64,000 nt of DNA from Streptomyces cacaoi (GCF_006539165.1 NZ_BJMM01000020.1:1-64000), one strand, 5' to 3'. Shown: positions 17,495 through 26,509, counted from the stretch's first letter. Program-made: numbers and translations. The notes: generated by a model from the sequence alone, not told the origin.

Positions 17495-18031
17495 GTGCGT
17501 TTCCAGCTCACGACGACCGGCCGTCTCATGGCGATTGCTGCCTGTGCGACGGCACTTGGTGCAGGAGGTTGCATGTCGGAGAAGGCGGAGATCAACAAGC
17601 CGCTGCCGAAGATGAGTAAAGAGGAAGCAGAGAGCCGAGCCCGGGATGTCACGCACTCCATGGCGCGGAGCGCGCAGGTGGAGATCGACGAGAAGACCGT
17701 GAAGCCGAACTACACCAAATGCGTGGGAAAGAACGACGAGGTGTCCGATGACGGCCGCTTCGTCCTCCAGTACGACGCGCGGGCTCCGCTCGACGGGGCC
17801 CAGCACGAGCGTGCCGTCCGGCGGATCAGAGCGGCCCTGGAAAGACGCGGTTACGACATCGGCACCCACCAGGTGGCCAAGGGCCCCGATGCGACCGTCA
17901 CGCTCACCGCGAAGGGCCCCACGAAGAGGTTCACCGTGGCCGTCGACGGTTTCAGGAAGCGGGACGAGATGGTCCTCACCGTGATGACGCCGTGCCTGCT
18001 GCCTCACGGCAGGCAACAGCAGCAGCACTGA
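17495..18031 (+). CDS. Small lipoprotein of unknown function
   Basis: A 178-residue probable lipoprotein. From the GTG at 17495 the N-terminus reads VRFQLTTTGRLMAIAACATA, then LGAGGC gives a lipobox-like site. The mature part is Lys/Glu-rich with no family I recognise; a conserved-looking core holds NYTKCVGKNDE and YDARAPLDGAQH, and it ends in a Gln/His tail. Codon use is less GC-biased at third positions than in neighbouring genes, compatible with low selection or recent arrival. An upstream open extension in the same frame lacks a signal peptide, so the later start is preferred. Confidence 0.6.
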   Translation: MRFQLTTTGRLMAIAACATALGAGGCMSEKAEINKPLPKMSKEEAESRARDVTHSMARSAQVEIDEKTVKPNYTKCVGKNDEVSDDGRFVLQYDARAPLDGAQHERAVRRIRAALERRGYDIGTHQVAKGPDATVTLTAKGPTKRFTVAVDGFRKRDEMVLTVMTPCLLPHGRQQQQH

Positions 18032-18135
18032 GCCGTGCGCGCCGGTGCGGATCGCTCGGTGGGACGGGGCCCATCCCGCCCGGGGGAATTCCGGGCGGTC
18101 GCACGGCTCTCGGGGTCCGGCGTGAGAATGGTGGT

Positions 18136-19119
18136 ATGTATGCCGCCTACATCGAAGAGCGTGGGCCGGTGGAGGGTATCCGGTACGGGTGCCTCCCCGA
18201 GCCGCGGCCGGGGCCCTCGGATGTGCTGGTGCGCACCGTGGTGACGGCCGTCAACCCCGTGGACACCTTTGTGCGTTCGGGCGTGTACCGCACGCCGTTG
18301 CCCTTTCCCTTCGTGCTCGGCAGGGATCTCGTGGGCACGGTCGTGGAAGCGGGGCCCGGTGCGGCGGAGTTCCGGCCGGGGGACCGGGTGTGGTGCAACA
18401 GCCTGGGGCACGCGGGGCGGCAGGGCGCGGCGGCCGAGTCGGCCGTCGTGCCGGCGGACCGGCTCTACCGGCTGCCCGACGGCGTCCGGCCCGAGGACGC
18501 GGTCGCCGTCGTCCACCCGGGCGCGACCGCCTATCTGGCGCTGTTCACCCACGGCGGGCTGCGGCCCGGCGAGACGGTGCTGGTGCGGGGCGCGGCCGGC
18601 AACGTCGGCAGCGCCGTGACGGTGTTCGCCGCGCAGGCCGGTGCGACGGTGGTGGCCACCGCCTCCGCGCGGGACACGGGCCGGGTGCGGGAGCTGGGCG
18701 CCGCCGAGGTGCTCGACCACCACGCGCCGGAACTGACGGAGCGGATACGCCGGGTGGCGCCCGGGGGCGTGGACGTGTGTGTCGACACCTCGGGCCGCAA
18801 CGACCTCGCGGCGGATGTCGAGCTGCTCGCGCCGCGCGGCCGGATCGTGCTGCTCGCCGGGGTGGCGGCGCGTCCTGAGCTGCCGGTCGGGCCGCTCTAC
18901 ATGAAGAACGGCTCGCTGCGGGGCTTCGTCATCTCGCGGGCCACCTCGTCCGAACTGGCCGAGGCCGCACAGGCGTTGAACCGCCAGTTGGCCGCCGGGC
19001 GGCTGCGGCCCCGACAGGTGGAGGAGCTGCCGCTGAGCGAGGCCGCCGAGGCGCACCGGTGGCTGGAGGAGGGCCGGCTGCACGGGAAGCGGGTGCTGCT
19101 GCGGCCCTCCGGCCCCTAG
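18136..19119 (+). CDS. Quinone-oxidoreductase-like zinc-free MDR enzyme
   Basis: A 327-residue medium-chain dehydrogenase/reductase. The GroES-like N-terminal half contains VLGRDLVGTVVEAGP and the nucleotide-binding half has VLVRGAAGNVGSAVTVFAAQAGATVVATA (the AAGNVGS loop binds NADPH). The structural and catalytic zinc ligands of alcohol dehydrogenases are missing, as in quinone oxidoreductases and zeta-crystallins. The ATG at 18136 gives the usual family length; the ribosome site is weak. It converges on glxA across a strong terminator, so despite lying in the glucan region it is probably unrelated to it. Confidence 0.87.
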   Translation: MYAAYIEERGPVEGIRYGCLPEPRPGPSDVLVRTVVTAVNPVDTFVRSGVYRTPLPFPFVLGRDLVGTVVEAGPGAAEFRPGDRVWCNSLGHAGRQGAAAESAVVPADRLYRLPDGVRPEDAVAVVHPGATAYLALFTHGGLRPGETVLVRGAAGNVGSAVTVFAAQAGATVVATASARDTGRVRELGAAEVLDHHAPELTERIRRVAPGGVDVCVDTSGRNDLAADVELLAPRGRIVLLAGVAARPELPVGPLYMKNGSLRGFVISRATSSELAEAAQALNRQLAAGRLRPRQVEELPLSEAAEAHRWLEEGRLHGKRVLLRPSGP

Positions 19120-19135
19120 CCGGCAGAGCGGTGTG

Positions 19136-19188
19136 ACGGCGCGGACCCCCGGCCGCCGCCGAGCGGGCGTGCCGGGGGTCCGCGCCGT
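19136..19188. terminator. Bidirectional terminator
   Basis: Perfect 18-bp arms 19136-19153 and 19171-19188 (ACGGCGCGGACCCCCGGC and its complement), 17-nt loop, between the convergent MDR and glxA genes. Confidence 0.85.
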
Positions 19189-19209
19189 CTGCCGGGAGCC
19201 GGGGACGGC

Positions 19210-21216
19210 TCAGTCGGGTCCGACCTTCGGGTCCTGCGTGGTGACGGTGGTGTGCTGGGCGCCGGGGTCGACGTTCACCTTGACCCACTTGGCCTTGGAG
19301 GGGATGCCGTCCTTGTCGACGGCGAAGACCATCCACCAGCCGGGGGTGACCAGCGAGGCGTCGTCCGGGATGGCGGTGCTGAGCGTGCCGTCGGCGGACT
19401 TCTTCATCTTCAGCGCCACCGAGGACTGTTCGACGTTGGTGACGTGGGTGAAGGAGCCGGGCCGCACCAGCCGCAGCTTCTCGATCCTGTCGGCGTCCTG
19501 GCTCCGGAAGGACACCCGGTCGCCCAGCGAGAGCGTCTTACGGCTCTGGCCGACGTCCTTCAGATCGGGCTGTTTCTTGTCCTTGTTCAGATAGGGCGGG
19601 GTGTAGATCTCGATGCGCTGTTCGAACTCGCCCGGCTTGGTGTTGGCCTTGTCCGCGAAGAGCGAGTCCGAGCCGAAGGTCATCACGCGTCCGTCGGGCA
19701 GCAGCAGCCCGCCGGAGTGGTAGTTGCGGCCGACCAGCGGTTCGGCGGCGTCCTTGTACGCGTTCTTCTTCGGGTCGTAGAGGGCCGCCTTGAGGATGTT
19801 GCTGTCGTCCTTGCCGCGGTAGCGCGCGGAGCCGTTGGTGGTCAGCACGGTGTCGTCGGGCAGGATGACGCTGCTGGGGTAGCGGACCTTGTCGTACAGG
19901 TCGGGGCCGTCGTAGAAGCGCGGCTGGTCCTGCTTGAGGTCGACGATGCGGGTCTTCTCGGTGGACTTCTCCGACTCACCGACACCGCCGCCGCCCTGGA
20001 CCATGTACTTGCGCGACTGGGTCGGCGGCAGCGGCACCGACATCGAGGTCTCCAGGGTGTCCGGGTCGCTCATGCCGGGGATCTTGGTGAACTCGTTGGT
20101 CTCGATGTTCCACACGCCCGGCACCCGGCCCTTGTCGGCCGGTCCGTAGCCGGCCGTGGTGCCGCTGAAGAAGATCTTGTTCTCGCCGATCAGGTGCAGC
20201 CCCGGATACGTCGGGAAGAAGCGCGTCCTGGGCAGGTAGTGCCACTTCTTGGTCCGCGGGTCGAAGATCTCGTTCTTGCCCGGCACGACCTGGCCGATGT
20301 CGTCCAGCCCGGAGACGGTGAGCACCCGGCCGTCCTGGAGCGTCACCTGCGTCGGGTACCAGCGGGCCTCGTGCATCGGGTCGACGGTGATGTAGCGCTC
20401 GGCGACCGGGTCGAACTCGTAGGCGTCCTTGATGCCCTGGAAGTCCTTCTTGTCGAAGGACATCTTCTGGGCGATGCCGTAGACGTTCTCCTTGTCCTGG
20501 CCGGTCAGCCCGGACACCGTGTACTGGTCCTGGGTGCCGGTCGCGTACTTGCGGCCCTTCCGGTCGGCCTCGGAGTACACCCGTGCCAGGCTCGGCTCGG
20601 TGGTCACCTCGCCGGTCGCCGGATCCTTCTTCTTCTTGGCCCGCTTGACGAGGGTGGTGTTCTGGGCGACGAAGGTCTTGCCGGTCTTCCGGCCGGTGAA
20701 CCGCGTCCCCTTCTTGATCGTCATGGCCTTGTCGGGGTTCTCGTTGTAGACGAACATCAGCCCGCCGGCCTTCTTGACGTCACCCTTGAGCGTCTCGTAG
20801 CGCTGGGTGCCGCCCGCGACCAGGAGCTTGCCGTCCGGGAGCTGGTTGTGCCCCGAGCAGAACAGGTCGTTGGGGGTCGGGATGTTCTTGAAGGTGTTCT
20901 CGACCGGGTCCCACAGCACGGTGCGGAAGCTCTTCGCCTCGAAGTTCTTCGCGTCGTTGCCCGAACCGGCGACCAGCAGCACCTTGCCGGTGTTCAGCAG
21001 CGCCGCGTGGATCGTGTTGATCCGGTATTCCTTCGGGATGTCGACGATCTGCCAGTGGCCCTTCTCGGCCTTGTACTCCGGCTGATTGATCTTGTAGTCG
21101 TGGTACGTCTCCGAGGCGTAGCCGTACAGCGCGGGCCCGTTGAAGCCCGCGATCACGAGCACGACCGCCGTACCGATGGCTATGCGCCGGGCACGACGGC
21201 TCGGTCGGTAGCTCAT
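19210..21216 (-). CDS. glxA: GlxA copper-radical oxidase
   Basis: A 668-residue mononuclear copper oxidase with a galactose-oxidase-like kelch propeller, needed in Streptomyces for glucan deposition at hyphal tips and for development. Residues 11-30 form one membrane anchor. Aligning by eye to galactose oxidase, Cys120 (DLFCSGH) and Tyr287 (ARWYPTQ) would make the thioether-linked cofactor with Trp286 beside it; Tyr499-His500 (GRNYHSGG) and His591 (GSFTHVTN) complete the copper site. The C-terminal Ig-like domain is DUF1929 type. The ATG overlaps the cslA stop as ATGA, so the two are translationally coupled. All predicted copper ligands are present. Confidence 0.93.
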   Translation of the reverse strand: MSYRPSRRARRIAIGTAVVLVIAGFNGPALYGYASETYHDYKINQPEYKAEKGHWQIVDIPKEYRINTIHAALLNTGKVLLVAGSGNDAKNFEAKSFRTVLWDPVENTFKNIPTPNDLFCSGHNQLPDGKLLVAGGTQRYETLKGDVKKAGGLMFVYNENPDKAMTIKKGTRFTGRKTGKTFVAQNTTLVKRAKKKKDPATGEVTTEPSLARVYSEADRKGRKYATGTQDQYTVSGLTGQDKENVYGIAQKMSFDKKDFQGIKDAYEFDPVAERYITVDPMHEARWYPTQVTLQDGRVLTVSGLDDIGQVVPGKNEIFDPRTKKWHYLPRTRFFPTYPGLHLIGENKIFFSGTTAGYGPADKGRVPGVWNIETNEFTKIPGMSDPDTLETSMSVPLPPTQSRKYMVQGGGGVGESEKSTEKTRIVDLKQDQPRFYDGPDLYDKVRYPSSVILPDDTVLTTNGSARYRGKDDSNILKAALYDPKKNAYKDAAEPLVGRNYHSGGLLLPDGRVMTFGSDSLFADKANTKPGEFEQRIEIYTPPYLNKDKKQPDLKDVGQSRKTLSLGDRVSFRSQDADRIEKLRLVRPGSFTHVTNVEQSSVALKMKKSADGTLSTAIPDDASLVTPGWWMVFAVDKDGIPSKAKWVKVNVDPGAQHTTVTTQDPKVGPD

Positions 21217-23237
21217 TGTTTCCGTCCCCCAAGGGCGATCTGCATGGTCTCGTCAGGCGAGCCGGACCGGTGCCCACGGCCCTGACCCGGGGCCGGAGTC
21301 ACGGGGAGCACGGCGGTGGCGGCGCCTGCCGCATCGCCCGTGCCGGGCCCCGCGGCCGGCGGCTCCTGTACGGAACCACGGTGTTTCCTTTGCTGCTTGC
21401 GCTTCTTCTTCTCCGCGCGGACGGTGAAGCGCCATCCGATGATGGGCGCCGCCGTGATCAGCAGAGCCAGCGCGGCCCAGGTGAGCATGGCCGGGTGGTC
21501 GTGCCCGAGGAAGAGCGAGCCGACGAAGGATCCGCCGAAGACGAGGATGAAGAAGAGGTGCACCCGGAAGGTGCCGAAGAGGGTGTCCGGGCTCGCCGAG
21601 TTGCCCTTCGGGGTGACCACGAACTTGCTCTTGCGGCGCAGCACGGTGTCGAACAGGGAACGGGCGTAGATCGGTGCGGAGAGCGCGGACATCAGCATGC
21701 CGGCCAGTCCGCCGGAGCCCTCGGGCTCGTGGGGGGAGACGTTGTGCCGGCGGTTCCAGATGTACAGGCCGATCTGGAGGGCCGAGGCGTTGCCGTACAG
21801 CGCCATCCAGATGGTGGGGTCGATCTGGACACCGGAGGCGCCCATACCGAGGAAGAGCGCGCAGGAGAGCGCGGCCAGGATCCAGTTCAGCGCCGAGATC
21901 GGGTAGAAGATCATCAACATCGTGTAGTTGAAGAGCTTCCCGACGGGCAGCGTGAACAGGCCCCGCCAGTACTGCTTGAGGATCGTCTCGTAGGTGCCGC
22001 GCGACCAGCGCAGCTGCTGGGTGAAGAAGTCCGTCCAGGCGTTCGGGCCCTCGCCCACCGCGAGCACGTCCGGGGTGTAGACCGAGCGCCACTTGCGGCC
22101 GGTCTCCGGGTTCCTGGCGCGGTGCATCTCGAAGCCGGTGGCCATGTCCTCCGTGATGGAGTCGTACAGGCCGCCGATGGCCTTGATCGCCTTGATCCGG
22201 ACGGCGTTGCTGGTGCCGACGAACATCGGTGCGTCGTAGCGGTTGCCGGCGCGCTGGATCAGCGCGTGGAAGAGGAACTGCTGGCTCTCGGCCGCCTTCG
22301 TGACGAAGTTGTCGTAGTTGCCGTAGACCTGCGGGCCGATGACGAACCCGACATCCGGGTCGCGGAAGTAACCGAGCATCCGCTCCAGGTAGTTGGGCAG
22401 CGGTACATGGTCGGTGTCGACCCCGGCGAAGAAGTCGTAGTCGTCGCCGTGCGCGTCCAGCCAGGCGTTGTAGTTGCCGTGCTTGGTCTTGGCCCGGAAC
22501 GCGCCCTTCTTGGTGTTCCACCGGGCGACGCCCTTACGGGAGAAGTGGTGCACCCCCAGCCGGCGGCACACCTCCTTGACCTCGGGGTCGTCGCCCTCGT
22601 CCAGCAGCCACACGTGCATGGTGCCGCGGTGCCGGATCTTCACGGCCGCTTCCAGGGTCTTGGTGACCATCCCGATCGGCTCCTTGCCGGGCACGAACGA
22701 GGTGAGGAAGGCGACGCGGGTGCCGGCTTCGGGCACCACGGGAACCGGGTCCCGGGCGACGAGCGTGGCATGGGCGTTCGAGATGACGTTCAGGGTGCGG
22801 AACAGCTCGATGAGCCCGATGGCGACGAGCATCACGATGTCCAGCTTGAGGACCAGGTCGGAGACCTCGCCGTCGTCCCGCTGGGTCCAGTGCTGCGGCT
22901 GCATCAGCCAGATGAGCAGTCCGGCGGAGAGCACCGGCGCCAGGCAGAGCAGGAACCCCGCCCGTATTCGGTGCGGTTCGTCCGCCAGGAGGCTGCGGTA
23001 GCGCACGCGGTAGGGCTTGCCGGGCTCCGGCTGGGTGAGCGGGCCGGCCAGCCTGCTGTAGTGCTCGTAGTCGTACCGGGGCAGGTTCTTGCGCGTCCAG
23101 CGGTTGCCCCTCTCGCCCCGGGCTCCCGTCTCGCGCCTGCGGCCCTGCCGGGGGATGCGCAGCTGCGTCGTCTGCGTCGGGTCCTGGCCGGGCTGTTCGT
23201 ACGGCTGTCGTGCGCCCGTCGGTGGCGTCGACGTCAT
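21213..23237 (-). CDS. cslA: CslA cellulose synthase-like glycosyltransferase
   Basis: A 674-residue family 2 processive glycosyltransferase that polymerises a beta-glucan across the membrane. Two N-terminal transmembrane segments flank residues 90-145. The catalytic domain has LLDEGDD (211-217), DTDHVPLPN (DXD, about 274-277), TEDMATGFEMH (362-364) and QQLRWSRG (the QxxRW motif, 407-411). Several transmembrane helices follow, with a basic C-terminal tail. The ATG at 23237 starts MTSTPPTGARQ after a GGGGGGATGG stretch; a longer frame upstream is unlikely coding. It forms an operon with glxA, as in other streptomycetes. Confidence 0.92.
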   Translation of the reverse strand: MTSTPPTGARQPYEQPGQDPTQTTQLRIPRQGRRRETGARGERGNRWTRKNLPRYDYEHYSRLAGPLTQPEPGKPYRVRYRSLLADEPHRIRAGFLLCLAPVLSAGLLIWLMQPQHWTQRDDGEVSDLVLKLDIVMLVAIGLIELFRTLNVISNAHATLVARDPVPVVPEAGTRVAFLTSFVPGKEPIGMVTKTLEAAVKIRHRGTMHVWLLDEGDDPEVKEVCRRLGVHHFSRKGVARWNTKKGAFRAKTKHGNYNAWLDAHGDDYDFFAGVDTDHVPLPNYLERMLGYFRDPDVGFVIGPQVYGNYDNFVTKAAESQQFLFHALIQRAGNRYDAPMFVGTSNAVRIKAIKAIGGLYDSITEDMATGFEMHRARNPETGRKWRSVYTPDVLAVGEGPNAWTDFFTQQLRWSRGTYETILKQYWRGLFTLPVGKLFNYTMLMIFYPISALNWILAALSCALFLGMGASGVQIDPTIWMALYGNASALQIGLYIWNRRHNVSPHEPEGSGGLAGMLMSALSAPIYARSLFDTVLRRKSKFVVTPKGNSASPDTLFGTFRVHLFFILVFGGSFVGSLFLGHDHPAMLTWAALALLITAAPIIGWRFTVRAEKKKRKQQRKHRGSVQEPPAAGPGTGDAAGAATAVLPVTPAPGQGRGHRSGSPDETMQIALGGRKQ

Positions 23238-23546
23238 GTGTCCATCCCCCCGCACGCAGCGCACTGCGTGACCTCGTGCTGACCCGCGACCTGCCCCCGA
23301 CGCGGGCGCGGCATACTCCTCCGCCGGAGTCCTAGACAGGCACCGGCCGACATCCGGTTCCATGATGACGGTCACTGGTTCCCCACGCCCTGGAGCCCCC
23401 CGTCGCGTGGGGCACGGCCGCCACGAGGCGGTGCCCGTGCACCCGTGCACACCGTGTGCAGGTGGTGTTCGCCTCACCGTCGCGGAGCCGCAACCACGAC
23501 AGGTTCCCGGACTCCCGGCGTGATCGCAAGACCGATTGGGACGGGT
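23238..23546. other. cslA upstream region
   Basis: About 309 bases between the FadR-type gene and cslA, both on the minus strand. It should hold the cslA promoter. Apart from the palindrome at 23446-23460 I see no gene-like content. Confidence 0.5.
23446..23460. promoter_or_regulatory. Palindrome upstream of cslA
   Basis: TGCACA-CCG-TGTGCA, perfect 6-bp arms, about 210 bases before the cslA start. An overlapping TGCACCCGTGCA lies just left. A dimeric regulator site is plausible but inferred. Confidence 0.35.
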
Positions 23547-24329
23547 TCAGCTCCGTTGTGGCGGTATGGGCGATACGGATGTGACAGATGCGTCATCGAA
23601 GTGCGGGGTTTGTGTGGACACTTCGGGGGCGGTCGAGCGCAGCCGCTCCCTGACGTTGTCGAAGTGCCGGCGAACGGCCTGCTCAGCGCGGTGCGCATCG
23701 CCCGCCTCCAGGGCCGCGAGGATCTCCGCGTGCTGGCGCCAGGTCGTCATCGGGTCCTGGAGCGGTTCGGCCAGATCCGTGCGCACCCGGTGGAAGGCGT
23801 CCCAGAACGCGTCCAGCACCTCGCTCAGCAGCCCGTTGCCGAGGCCGGCGTAGAGCGCGGCGTGGAACGCCCGGTCGGTCTCGGCACGTACCTCGCCCTC
23901 CGCCGCCTCCTCCCTCATCTGTGCGACCAGCGCGGACAGTTCGGCCGAGCGCTCCCGCGAACCGGCGACGACCCGCGCCATCAGCCCCGTCTCGATCGCC
24001 TCGCGCAGCTGGAGGAGCTGCAACAGGCTGTCCTCGCCCCGGTAGTGGCCCGCGACCGTACGGAAGGACAGCCCCTCGGTCATCGGCGCCAGCGACATCG
24101 CCCCCACATAGGTGCCGAAGCCGTGCCGGATCTCCACGATGCCCATGGCTTGCAGGGCCTTGAGCGCCTCCCGGACGGAGTTGCGGCTCACCCCCAGCCG
24201 CTCCATCAGCTCCGACTCCGTCGGCAACGCCGCGCCCGGAGGCAGCCGTTGATCGATGATCAGCCGCTTGATCCGCTCCTGGAGCTCCCGCTGCCTGCCC
24301 TGGATCCCCAGTCCGTCCTGGCTGCGCAC
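23547..24329 (-). CDS. FadR-type GntR regulator (FCD domain)
   Basis: A 260-residue GntR-family repressor of the FadR class. The winged helix spans about residues 10-75 (LPTESELMERLGVSRNSVRE) with wing GFGTYVG. The all-helical FCD effector domain covers about 95-235 and carries typical metal-binding positions (DRAFHAAL; WRQHAEILAAL; VRRHFDNVRERL). FCD regulators usually bind carboxylic acids such as lactate, gluconate or citrate. GGAGGAGG precedes the GTG. It lies upstream of cslA on the same strand with a 309-base gap, so control of cslA-glxA is possible but unproven. Confidence 0.87.
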   Translation of the reverse strand: MRSQDGLGIQGRQRELQERIKRLIIDQRLPPGAALPTESELMERLGVSRNSVREALKALQAMGIVEIRHGFGTYVGAMSLAPMTEGLSFRTVAGHYRGEDSLLQLLQLREAIETGLMARVVAGSRERSAELSALVAQMREEAAEGEVRAETDRAFHAALYAGLGNGLLSEVLDAFWDAFHRVRTDLAEPLQDPMTTWRQHAEILAALEAGDAHRAEQAVRRHFDNVRERLRSTAPEVSTQTPHFDDASVTSVSPIPPQRS

Positions 24330-24401
24330 CCCTGTGCCTCCTCCCGGCCTCGGCTCCCGCCCCGGCCCCTGGTCCGTACCGGAACCGGCGGCGGCGCGCG
24401 G

Positions 24402-25580
24402 TCAGTCAGCGTACGACGCGCGGGGCCCGGCCGCCGCCGTCGCGGACGGTGCCGCCGGCGGTGCGAAGGTCACCGTGTGCGGCCCCGGTGCGCCGTCCGA
24501 CAGGAACGCCAGCAGCCGCTCGCCCTCGACGGACAGCTCCCGCTGCTCCTCGTCGGTCAGCGTCCGCAGCGGGGACAGCTCCAGCCCGGCGGGCGCCTTC
24601 CCCTTCTTCCGCCCCTTGACCGGCGGGAGCGTCCGCCAGGTCCCGCTGACCCGGCCGTCCAGCAGAAAGGTCCCCGGCACCTGCCCGTTGCGGGAGACCA
24701 GCGCGCGGCGGGTGGCCTCGTCCATGAGCCGGGTGCGGTCGGCGTGTGCGAGGACGAGGCTGTCGTACTCGGCGAGGAACCGGGCGGGGAGCGGCAGATC
24801 CGCGTCCGGCCGGGGCGCGTCCGGCAGGTCGAACAGCTCCCGGCCCGCCTCGTCCGTGAAGACCCGCAGCTGCGGACGGAGCCGCTCCACCACCTCGGCC
24901 AGCCGGGTCAGCCCCGACCAGGTCTGCGCGTCCTGGACGGAGGCCGGCCCGAAGGCGCCGAGATAGCGCAGAAGGAGCGTCTCGACACACGGTTCGGACG
25001 TCAGGCTCCGGCCGATCCGGCGTTCGACGTCGTCGAGGACGGGCCGGCCCGAGCGCCCCCACAGCCCCCGCGGCGGCAGCTGCACCAGCGGCAGCAGATA
25101 CCGCGCCGCCATGGACAGCGCGTGCGGATCCGTCCCCGGCCACCGCTCGTGGAGCGCCGCGCCCAGCTCGCCCGGGGTGCGCGGCCCGTCGGCGAGCACC
25201 TCGCGGGCCGCGCGGACGACCGCCGCGACGTCCGTATCCGCCAGCCGTGCCCCGTAGTTCGCGCGGAGCGTCCGCTCGAACACCGGCTGCGTCAGCGGGC
25301 GCAGCTGGACGGCGTCCCGGTCGGTGACCAGATGGAGGGTCCCGCGCATCAGCCCGATCCGGACCGCTCCGTACCCCTCCACCAGCGCGGAGAGGGCGTG
25401 CGGGGCGAAGCCGTCCAGCCGGGTCCACAGCGCCACGTACGGCGGAAGCGGCGCCTGCGCCTGGAGCCCGACGAGGTGTTCGAGGGCGTCCCGTACGGGC
25501 ATCCGGGCGCGCCGGACGAGCAGCTGCCGGGCGAGCAGGGCGCGCCCCAGGGCACGGGAGGTCAGCGGTGCGGGAGCCAT
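24402..25580 (-). CDS. AlkZ-like winged-helix DNA glycosylase
   Basis: A 392-residue protein of the HTH_42 (AlkZ/YcaQ) family, DNA glycosylases that remove bulky alkyl or crosslink lesions. The N-terminal part contains HLVGLQAQAPLPPYVALW; the Q-hydrophobic-Q triad (Gln40-Ala41-Gln42) matches the AlkZ catalytic motif rather than the QxD of YcaQ. Tandem winged helices follow (RGTLHLVTDRDA; GRSLTSEPCVETLLLRYLGAFGPASVQD), then LLAEYD-like and RTLPPVKGRKK elements. The ATG at 25580 gives the expected length, with only a weak ribosome site. No biosynthetic gene cluster is visible nearby, so a housekeeping repair role is more likely than self-resistance. Confidence 0.82.
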   Translation of the reverse strand: MAPAPLTSRALGRALLARQLLVRRARMPVRDALEHLVGLQAQAPLPPYVALWTRLDGFAPHALSALVEGYGAVRIGLMRGTLHLVTDRDAVQLRPLTQPVFERTLRANYGARLADTDVAAVVRAAREVLADGPRTPGELGAALHERWPGTDPHALSMAARYLLPLVQLPPRGLWGRSGRPVLDDVERRIGRSLTSEPCVETLLLRYLGAFGPASVQDAQTWSGLTRLAEVVERLRPQLRVFTDEAGRELFDLPDAPRPDADLPLPARFLAEYDSLVLAHADRTRLMDEATRRALVSRNGQVPGTFLLDGRVSGTWRTLPPVKGRKKGKAPAGLELSPLRTLTDEEQRELSVEGERLLAFLSDGAPGPHTVTFAPPAAPSATAAAGPRASYAD

Positions 25581-25729
25581 GGCCAGGAGTCTGGCCGATG
25601 GGGCGGCCCCGCGCCACGGGACGTACGGGCCCGGTCGAGGTGCGGGGCGTGCCCTGCTCGGGCGCGCGAGGGCCGGGCCGCAGGTGGCACGGCCCGGCCC
25701 TCGGTGTGTGGGGGGTGGCGCGTCCGGGG

Positions 25730-26323
25730 TCAGAACTCCACGTCGGCGCAGGAGTAGAAGGCGTTGGCGGTGTCGTCGATCGTCCAGACGCCGACGATCA
25801 GGTGGCGCCCGCTCTTGCCCTCGGGCAGCTTGCCGTCGGCCGTCCACTCGGCGGGCGGCTGCTCGCCGTTCATCGGCACCGTGAGGAACGGCTCGGACTC
25901 CAGGTCGGCGCGGGTGAGCGGCTTGCTCGGGTCCCAGCCGTCCTTGGTGATGTAGTACGAGAAGTCCGTCGTCGCGTGCCGGGCCGTCAGGTTCCACTTG
26001 AAGGTGAAGTTCTGCCCGGCCTGGAGCTTGGTCGTGGGCCACTTGCCGTCGCGCGGGTCGTCGAGCTGCTTGAAGCCCTCGTTGCCGCCGGAGCAGATGG
26101 CGCCGTCCTTCGGCCCGGCCTCGGGGAAGCCCTTGGGGCCCTCGACGCTCTGCGGCTCGTGCTGGATGGCGCCGCAGTCCTTGACGGTGCCCTCGGCGCA
26201 GTACGCCTGCCGGCTCATCGGGTCCTGGCTGTAGCCGTGGCCCTGGGCGGTACCGCCGGTGAACAGTATGGCCGCCCCGCCGAGTCCGAGTCCGACGGCG
26301 GCAGCGGCGATCTTCTTGCGCAT
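25730..26323 (-). CDS. AA10 lytic polysaccharide monooxygenase
   Basis: A 197-residue secreted copper monooxygenase that cleaves crystalline chitin or cellulose. The Sec signal peptide ends in TAQG and leaves His29 (HGYSQDP) as the new N-terminus. His29 and His116 (LTARHATTDF) form the histidine brace, and a Phe lies near the C-terminus in ANAFYSCADVEF. There is no carbohydrate-binding module. In Streptomyces a small LPMO (LpmP) is encoded near cslA-glxA and acts in glucan deposition; the position 2.5 kb from cslA suggests the same role. Chitin as substrate is the alternative. Confidence 0.9.
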   Translation of the reverse strand: MRKKIAAAAVGLGLGGAAILFTGGTAQGHGYSQDPMSRQAYCAEGTVKDCGAIQHEPQSVEGPKGFPEAGPKDGAICSGGNEGFKQLDDPRDGKWPTTKLQAGQNFTFKWNLTARHATTDFSYYITKDGWDPSKPLTRADLESEPFLTVPMNGEQPPAEWTADGKLPEGKSGRHLIVGVWTIDDTANAFYSCADVEF

Positions 26324-26509
26324 GGTGCTCCTGGAAGTGGGGGGAAGGAGGTGCCGTGCGGTCTAGACCATGCGGGGAATCTAGTGCTGCCTCCCGGTCA
26401 TGTCCAGACCAATGCAAGGAGAACTTCTGCCTCTCGGGCGGCAGTCCGATCGCGAGGGGGTCCGGCATGCGGTATGGATGAGGAAACCCGCACAAAAGGG
26501 ACGGGAGCC

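Noticed and set aside
13748-18028. A 1426-codon open frame on the minus strand
   Set aside because: It is antisense to five well-supported genes (second permease, binding protein, NagD-like phosphatase, GH6, lipoprotein) and has the Arg/Gly/Val-rich composition of GC-rich antisense frames.
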